Shown one piece after another: positions 42,771 through 64,000 of a stretch of 64,000 nt of DNA. Source of the stretch: Strigops habroptila (lineage: Eukaryota; Chordata; Aves; Psittaciformes; Psittacidae); contig NC_044282.2 in assembly GCF_004027225.2 (NCBI RefSeq), positions 74,162,287 through 74,226,286 on the forward strand. The letters are read 5' to 3'. The position numbers and the translations under genes are program-made. Within the stretch, counting starts at the first letter, position 1, and each line of letters starts with the position of its first letter. The notes beneath the pieces were generated by a model. It was not told the origin of the DNA, ran no database searches, and saw nothing but the letters and a program-made list of their open reading frames with translations.

Positions 42771-43060
42771 ATAGAACATAGAATAGTTTGGGTTGGAAAG
42801 GACCTTAAGATCACCCAGTTCCAACCCCCTGCCATGGGCAGGGACACCTCACACTAGACCATGTCGCCCAAGGCTGTGTCCAACCTGGCCTTGAACACTG
42901 CCAGGGATGGAGCATTTACCACTTCTTTGGGCAACCTGTACCAGCACCTCACCACCCTCACAGTAAAGAACTTCTTCCTTATATCTAACTTGAACTTCCT
43001 CTGGTTTAGTTTAAACCCATAGAAAAAGTTATGCCTAAACTCTTCCCAAAACTGGTGTGT
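42771..43060 (-). mobile_element. CR1 3' fragment at the PNPT1 3' end (inverted copy)
   Basis: The minus-strand CR1 3' end starts at 42771 (reverse complement of AATCTATG-type tail and GGTCCTTTCCAACCC). Its ORF2 C-terminus is readable as [20 protein letters not shown]. It is about 90% complementary to the + copy at 42286-42393 over roughly 105 bp. The left-over sequence to about 43140 may be more CR1, but I cannot align it. Confidence 0.88.
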
Positions 43061-43515
43061 ACATTGCTTTTTGTTAGAATCTACTAGAGCAGGAAGGTGC
43101 CTGACCATAAAACCAAGAGCAGCTACACAATGAGATGGGCACACAGGAGTGCAATGCGCCAGTGATAACTTCGGGCCATCTGGGGCAATCTAGGCATGAT
43201 TCACAGCACGGGGAGAAATTAAAATTCACTGAATAATTTGAATTTATTTTAAGAACTGTTTGTGAATGTCATGCCCTGGTATGATCAGTTGGTCACAGAG
43301 TATTTTCTGTCTCTTTCAGGAAGCAAGCTGTGATACTTCATGGAAACCCAGGCGACCTTTGCTAGCATCTGTAGATGTCTGCACAAGAACCTGCAGGTGG
43401 ATGGTAGTGAATCGTATTTTAAAATAGACACTATTTATGCTTAAAGGTGATGTAGAACTTCAAAGTCATCAAATTGATTAAAAACTCTTTTAAAATAAAA
43501 CCAGAAACAACCAAT

Positions 43516-44423
43516 GCTTTTATCATGTGTAACGAGGGCGAGGTGAGAACCCAAGAACGTGGAATTGTGTAGACTCAAGAGCAGATTACATCGCAGTGCT
43601 TAATGTTCTTCTCACTATTGTCTCAAAACTGCAAAGAGGAGAAGCAAGTATTTAACAGTTATTTCCTGGGAGAAGGAATTATCCTGTTACTTGGCTGAGA
43701 CACACACTTGATCAAAGTTTTACTGGCTTTTCAGTGTGCAAGACTGAAATGTTGAGCACAACATAGATTTAGAAGTATCACCTTTAACATGATGGACACT
43801 TTTTCACATAGATACATCAATAACTGTGATAGGGTTCAGCCACTAAAGTATCTGAGTAGAAGGGGGACAAAACAAAGGACCTGGCTGAAACATCATTATT
43901 ATCTGGGTTCATTAACAATTCGAAAATACATAATTAAAACATAAATATTGAGATTAAAATAATTGTTTTGGAATTAGCAATTGCTGTGATAAATCTTCCC
44001 CCTAAAACACCCTCATGAAGGGTGTCAGAATTCCTCTATTGATTGTGTTCCATCAGTGGAATCTGGCCTCTGGAATCATTGGCCTCTTGTAGCCTTCAGA
44101 TCATTCACCAGGGGCTCACAGAACTACTTGGTTTTCCACTGTGAGGTACAGGTTTGCAAATCAAAGAGGTGAGACCCTTCTGATGTGCACCAGTTTGTAC
44201 TTAGAGCTAGTAAGAAAATCAGCTTCCCACCTGATGGCAAGTGGGCTCTGAACCTCCTGAAAGGAAAAACAAAGCACTGGAGGGAGGAGAAATGTGAATG
44301 TACAGTAACAATTGCTCATTCTTTTCTTTTTTTTTTTCTTTTCTTTTTTTATTCTAAGTTAAAATATTAAAGAAGAAAGAAATGACTGTCCCACCTCTTT
44401 GTAGTTGTCTGTCTTTCATCATA
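43516..44423. other. Intergenic DNA after PNPT1
   Basis: AT-rich sequence without gene evidence. A pyrimidine tract (mostly T with scattered C) spans about 44319-44352. Confidence 0.5.
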
Positions 44424-44545
44424 TAAGCCAGGTTGGATGGGGCTTGGAGCAACCTGCTCTAGTGGAAGGTGTCCCTGCCCATGGCAGGGTTTGGAACTGG
44501 ATGAGCTTTAAGCTTCCTTCCACCACAAACCACTCTGAGATTCTA
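44424..44545 (+). mobile_element. CR1 3' fragment between PNPT1 and PPP4R3B
   Basis: A + strand CR1 tail of about 120 bp with 'CAACCTGCTCTAGTGGAAGG' and an end at 'GAGATTCTATTTC'. It belongs to the family at 24225 and 25389. A short deletion in GGCAGGG(GG)TT distinguishes it. Confidence 0.88.
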
Positions 44546-47500
44546 TTTCTTGGTAAGAATTCCAATGTCTTTGCTTACTATGACTTGGTTGACTGATACC
44601 TCGTTTGTTACTTATCCTGGATAGTGTTAATGAAATTCTGTAGGCAAATGCTGAAGTCCCTGAAGAGAGGGTGACAGGTTTCCATTTCTCATAACTCTTC
44701 TCAGAAACTGACCTCCCCAATCGAAGTGGTTTTCCAAAGTTTAGCTGCTTTTATTGTAGAATCACTTCTCTGAGGTTACTTTTTGCAGTAGAACAGATGG
44801 ATGCTCTACTTACTGAAATACTACATAAAATACTAACTTCAGAAGCTTTTTTTTTTTTAGCTAGCACATTACCAGTAGGATGCTTGCATTTGAATCTAAG
44901 AAAAATGATGATTTAGGAGCCAAAAGCATCCCATTCTTTCCTGGAAGGGTGTTTCTTGCCTGCAGTGACAGGAGCACTATTTGTGTGGTAGGTGGTGGTC
45001 TCAGTGAATCAGCTATTGGAGTGCTGGGGGATTTTCTGTTTCTTAGATGATAAAGCAGGAGGAAGACTCTTGTGTTCCCGTGGCAGAACCTGTACAGTCA
45101 GCTTGACTTTCTGCACTCGTAACAAGTTTTAAGCCCTATGGGAAGAGGTGGAAGGAAAGAATAAGCTGGGGACTGTCTGGGAGGAGCACAAGCAGCTTAC
45201 CTTCACCTGAGCAGCTCGAACAGAGGCAAGATTGAGTAAGTGTGTGCTGGTGTGAACCCTCCTGGAGGGAAGGCAGGCTGGCTGCCCGTGGCCTGGGCTC
45301 ACCCAGGCAGTAGCAGCAGGTTGGGCTGTGGCAGGAGGTTCTTGACTCTCTGGTGCTACCAGCTGTGATCAGAGAGCAGGTAGGTCAATAGTGCTTGAGA
45401 GCAAGCTCAGCCCTCCTGTAGTAGGCGTGTTTTCATGTTGAAATGGTGATTTTTGTCTCTACTGCCCTAGTTAATTGTAATGACCCATCTTAAACGGAGC
45501 CACTGAAAGGAATTGCTTTGGAAAGGGAAGCTGGGCAGTTGCAGCATTCCACCAGGTCAGGAATGCCTTTATTTGACAAAGCTGAAGTATTCACACAGGC
45601 ACAGAGCATCAGGAGCTGGGGTGTCTTTAAACACCAGCAATAAATATTACAAGTACTGTAATAAAAGCATTAAGAGCTAGCCTAATTGTACTTCTGGGAT
45701 TACATGCCAGAGGGAATGATACAGTCTGTTCATTTAACTCCAAGAAATTGGAAGTGATTTAGGAATGAGTTGTCTGTCTTGCTTCTGGAAACAACAAAAA
45801 TCAGGGCTCCCTGCTGCTCCGTGTTGTGACAAATGAGGATTTACTCTATTTCCTAGCAAAACTCACTGTTTTGCTGAAGAACAGAGAACACCCAGCTATA
45901 GCTGCCGCTTTGTGATGGTGAGGAGAGGTGAGCTTCTGCAGGTCCAATGCCACAGTGAAAAGCTGCTGCTTTGCTTTCGCTGAACCTTAAAGTGCAGATT
46001 CAGGCGTTTGACAGGGTCTTGTCTTTACCCTGGTTTTAAATCAGACATGTAAGAGCTCTTGGGGCAAGTCCTGCCTATCTTCTTCAGTTCGGTGCAAAAA
46101 GGAGCCCTGTGTCTGAGGGAATGCAATCCAGGTGTGTTCTGGGGTGGTGGTTTTCCACAAAGGTCACTGATTTCATGCCTGGAGAGGGCATGGATTAATT
46201 TCAAGCAGAAGAAATAGCTTTTCATGCCAATTTTTGTCCTGTGTATCTCCTAGTCCTTCTATTCACCAGGATAGATTAGAACTTGCTCCAGAACATTCTG
46301 CTGTGGTTTCTTGCCATTCTGTGTACCTGGAAGAGTATTGCATCTCATCTGGAGTAGGAGAGCTCACGCTTAGTTTTACACGCTTGGTTTGAAGAACTAA
46401 GGAGCACTTGTAGAAGTCTTGCAGAGTCAGAGAGAGTTTGCAGCAGCAGACATCCCGAAGCAGCAATACGCTGTGGTCACTGGCTTTTGTGTTTCTTTTT
46501 GTGTGTGGTGGTGGTGTCACTGAGCTTTCGCTGAGGTGGAATGTGTAAAACCTTGAGGTCAGGCCTGACAAGTAGCGAAGGTTTGTGTGGAACCCAACTG
46601 TAAACTGCTTAATGGGACTCCCAAACCATGGTTGGTGAAACCACTAATGTAACATGGCCTTTTGTGCGGTTACTGGCTTATCCGAAGTATGTTTCTATAG
46701 TGTATACAGCTAGAGAGATGTGTATATGATAGGTCTTAGAGGTGGATGTGGCAGTTGCCATCATCTGCAAAGAAAACTTATGAGTCCATCTTCAGTGGCC
46801 CCTGTCAAGAATTAAACTAAGCGAGCAGTGGCTGTTATACTCAGTGTGCTGGATGGCAGTAGGTCTTGAGAGGCCTGTTACAATGAATGCCAGAGCAAAA
46901 GCTGAGAGCTGTACGTAACATAGATGTAACTTTCTAAGCCTGCCTAGAGAATGTTTGTCTAATGTGTGGAAAAGTTGCACGTAATTACTTTTAGCAGCAT
47001 ATTCTGTAGTAAACCTTTTCTTTCCCTTCGTCTGGAACAAGACTGAACTTACACCAGAGAAATGCCAGTCTCCTAAGTAAGAGCTATACCGGTGTAACTG
47101 CTTTTGCCATTAGGCAAGAGCTGGAAAAGCCTTGCTTTGTCTGGGAATGGGGCCCGCCCTGGCCTGCGGAGCACTTGCCCTCCCATCTCCCTTCCCCTTC
47201 CCAGCCTGAGAGATGTTGTTCCGAGCCACTTTCAAGCTTCCCTCGCTCCCGATGTCCCCAGTGTTTCACACAGCTTGACTCCTTGCATGCTTTTGTGTCC
47301 TTTTCCCTTATTCCCATGCAAACACTGAAATGTAATTATCTTTTATTCTTAATACAGAGGAAATTTGTGGCTGGTTTTTGTATGGAAAACTTAAGATTTA
47401 CAGGCTCCACAATGACCGAGTGGTCTGTCTTAAGTTGTACAGTGCCTGTAAGGGCTCATTAATCATATTTCTCTCATTGGGAAGCTTCACAGAACAGCTT

Positions 47501-47784
47501 CAACTTCAGTTTAGCTGTTGAGCCTTCGGTATGACTGTACAAAACATGGGGACACGCAACGAAGGGGAACATTATGGTGTAGGTGTTACTGGTGCTGCAG
47601 ATTAACCTACAGTGTGGCTATTTTGTGATGCAAGGGCCACTTCCACTCTGTCCCTGTGTGAGCGCAGACTGGTCTGAAAACTTATCCTGGTTGGATGTGG
47701 ATCTTGCCCATCGTTGTGTGCCATGGTGGTGGCTCTTTCCATGCCTGAAAGGGGGGATGCTTTGGGGGATACACAACTTTCAGG
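44546..47784. other. Intergenic DNA between PNPT1 and PPP4R3B
   Basis: No gene, RNA gene or intact repeat was recognised in about 3.2 kb. Open frames up to about 100 codons lack motifs and splice support. Confidence 0.45.
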
Positions 47785-47839
47785 GTGTGTGTGTGTGTAT
47801 ATATATGTGTATATATATAAAATATATAAAATATATATA
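47785..47839. repeat. Compound GT/AT microsatellite
   Basis: A run of about seven GT units passes into AT-rich alternating sequence interrupted by GTGT and AAA. It lies about 590 bp upstream of the probable PPP4R3B transcription start and is likely to vary in length. Confidence 0.9.
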
Positions 47840-47922
47840 GATGAAGTATATAATAGTAATTTTAAGGGGGTTTTATAGGTGGTGAAACTGTTCTCAAGGA
47901 GACTGCAAACACACACTTGACT

Positions 47923-48206
47923 GAATGATAGACTCAACCAGGTTGGAAAAGCTCTTTAAGCTCATCCAGTCCAACCATTCCCAGCACTGCCAAGGCCACC
48001 ACTAACCCATGGCACTGAGGCCTCGGCTACACGGGGTGTGAACACTTGGAGGGACGGTGACTCCAGCTCTGCCCTGGGCAGCCTGTTCCAATGCCTGAGC
48101 ACCCTCTGGGGAAGGAATTGTTCCTCATCTCCATCTAAACCTCCCCTGGTGCAGCTTGAGGCCGTTTCCTCTTGTCCCATCCCTTGTTCCTTGGGAGCAG
48201 AGACCC
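47923..48206 (-). mobile_element. CR1 fragment abutting the PPP4R3B promoter
   Basis: The minus-strand CR1 3' end starts near 47923 (CTCAACCAGGTTGGAAAAGC is the reverse complement of the tail). The copy continues to about 48206 with 'CTTGAGGCCGTTTCCTCTTG' and 'CATCCCTTGTTCCTTGGGAG', typical of another CR1 subfamily. It ends about 45 bp before the GC boxes of PPP4R3B. Confidence 0.88.
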
Positions 48207-48378
48207 TTTTCCTTCCCCATCCCGCGTTCCTCCCGCAGAAGGGTTCTGACGCCGCCCCGCCCCGCCCCGCCCGTCCCGCCGCCGGTGTGTTGGCAGCTCT
48301 CGGCCGCCGTAGCCCCTGCGAGGGGAGCCCGTGGCCGGGCGGGGAGGAAGAGAAAGGCGGCGAGAGTCGGGTTTCAAG

Positions 48379-48399
48379 ATGGCGGCGGCGCCGCGGTAG
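48379..48399 (+). CDS. Upstream ORF 1 of PPP4R3B (6 codons), candidate
   Basis: ATG at 48379 inside the YY1 motif opens six codons (M-A-A-A-P-R) closed by TAG at 48397. It is translated only if transcription starts upstream of it. Context is fair (A at -3 and G at +4). Confidence 0.4.
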   Translation: MAAAPR

Positions 48400-48466
48400 G
48401 TGCTGAGGCGGCGGAGCGGCGCCAGCGAGGGCCGGGCCCGCGGCGCTCTGTGGCCGTCGGGGAGCC

Positions 48467-48505
48467 ATGGGAAGCGGCGCGTTGGAGGCCCCGCGGTGCC
48501 CCTGA
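48467..48505 (+). CDS. Upstream ORF 2 of PPP4R3B (12 codons), candidate
   Basis: ATG at 48467 sits in an excellent initiation context (GAGCCATGGG), better at +4 than the main start. It opens 12 codons ending in TGA at 48503-48505, out of frame with PPP4R3B and 91 nt before its ATG. Reinitiation or leaky scanning would be needed to reach the main ORF, so it probably dampens translation. Confidence 0.5.
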   Translation: MGSGALEAPRCP

Positions 48506-48596
48506 GCGGCCCGGCGGCCCCGCTTCCCCCTCGCTCCATCGCCCTGCCGCAGGCGGAGCGGGCCCCGGCGCGGAGGCCCGAGGCCGGGGCTGCACC

Positions 48597-64000
<15,404 letters not shown>

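Larger units (their letters stand above)
42139..43515 (+). terminator. PNPT1: PNPT1 3'UTR, probably spliced, with poly(A) signal
   Basis: Three nucleotides after the TGA there is a strong donor-like sequence (TGG|GTAAGG, GT at 42142). A strong acceptor, TTTTCTGTCTCTTTCAG, ends at 43319. A short last exon would then run 43320 to about 43515, with AATAAA at 43494-43499. No AATAAA occurs between the stop and 43320, only ATTAAA variants near 42607 and 43220, which favours the spliced model. Because the junction is within 55 nt of the stop it should not trigger nonsense-mediated decay. The intron is a prediction and needs transcript data. Confidence 0.6.

Noticed and set aside
48156-48596. Open frame extending upstream of the PPP4R3B start, in frame
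   Set aside because: Mostly GC-rich promoter and CR1 sequence; the conserved protein begins MSDTRRR at 48597. Near-cognate initiation upstream is possible but unsupported.

Overview
The window is nuclear DNA from a vertebrate, almost certainly a bird. All coding sequence is split into short exons with GT-AG introns, promoters are CpG-rich, and at least twelve fragments of avian-type CR1 LINE retrotransposons plus one avian-type ERV solo LTR are scattered through it. I cannot name the species or order. The three genes, EFEMP1, PNPT1 and PPP4R3B, all read on the + strand and keep the same order and relative orientation as in mammals (mammalian order recalled, not searched).

Layout. 1-2585: the last intron, terminal coding exon (52 residues) and 3'UTR of EFEMP1 (fibulin-3). 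2586-24780: about 22 kb of intergenic DNA in which I find no gene, only CR1 fragments, a 30-bp tandem repeat and a long hairpin. 24780-43515: complete PNPT1, mitochondrial polynucleotide phosphorylase. I could assemble 28 coding exons (24965-42138), every junction in phase, giving 783 residues, the length I recall for the human protein; catalytic and disease-associated positions fall on the same residue numbers. 43516-48230: intergenic. 48230-64000: CpG-island promoter, two upstream ORFs and the first seven coding exons (410 codons) of PPP4R3B (SMEK2), a regulatory subunit of protein phosphatase 4; the gene runs off the right edge.

The three genes are not a functional operon-like unit: EFEMP1 encodes a secreted matrix glycoprotein, PNPT1 a mitochondrial 3'-5' RNA phosphorylase, and PPP4R3B a nuclear and centrosomal phosphatase targeting subunit. 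They are neighbours by conserved synteny.

I found no evidence for a wholly new biological system. The most interesting details are local: a non-canonical GC-AG intron in PPP4R3B with an in-frame alternative acceptor, a stop-free 84-nt intron between the KH and S1 domains of PNPT1, an altered GxxG loop in the PNPT1 KH domain, a likely 3'UTR intron carrying an inverted CR1 pair at the PNPT1 3' end, direct CR1 repeats flanking PNPT1 exon 1, and a solo LTR with a probable target-site duplication.
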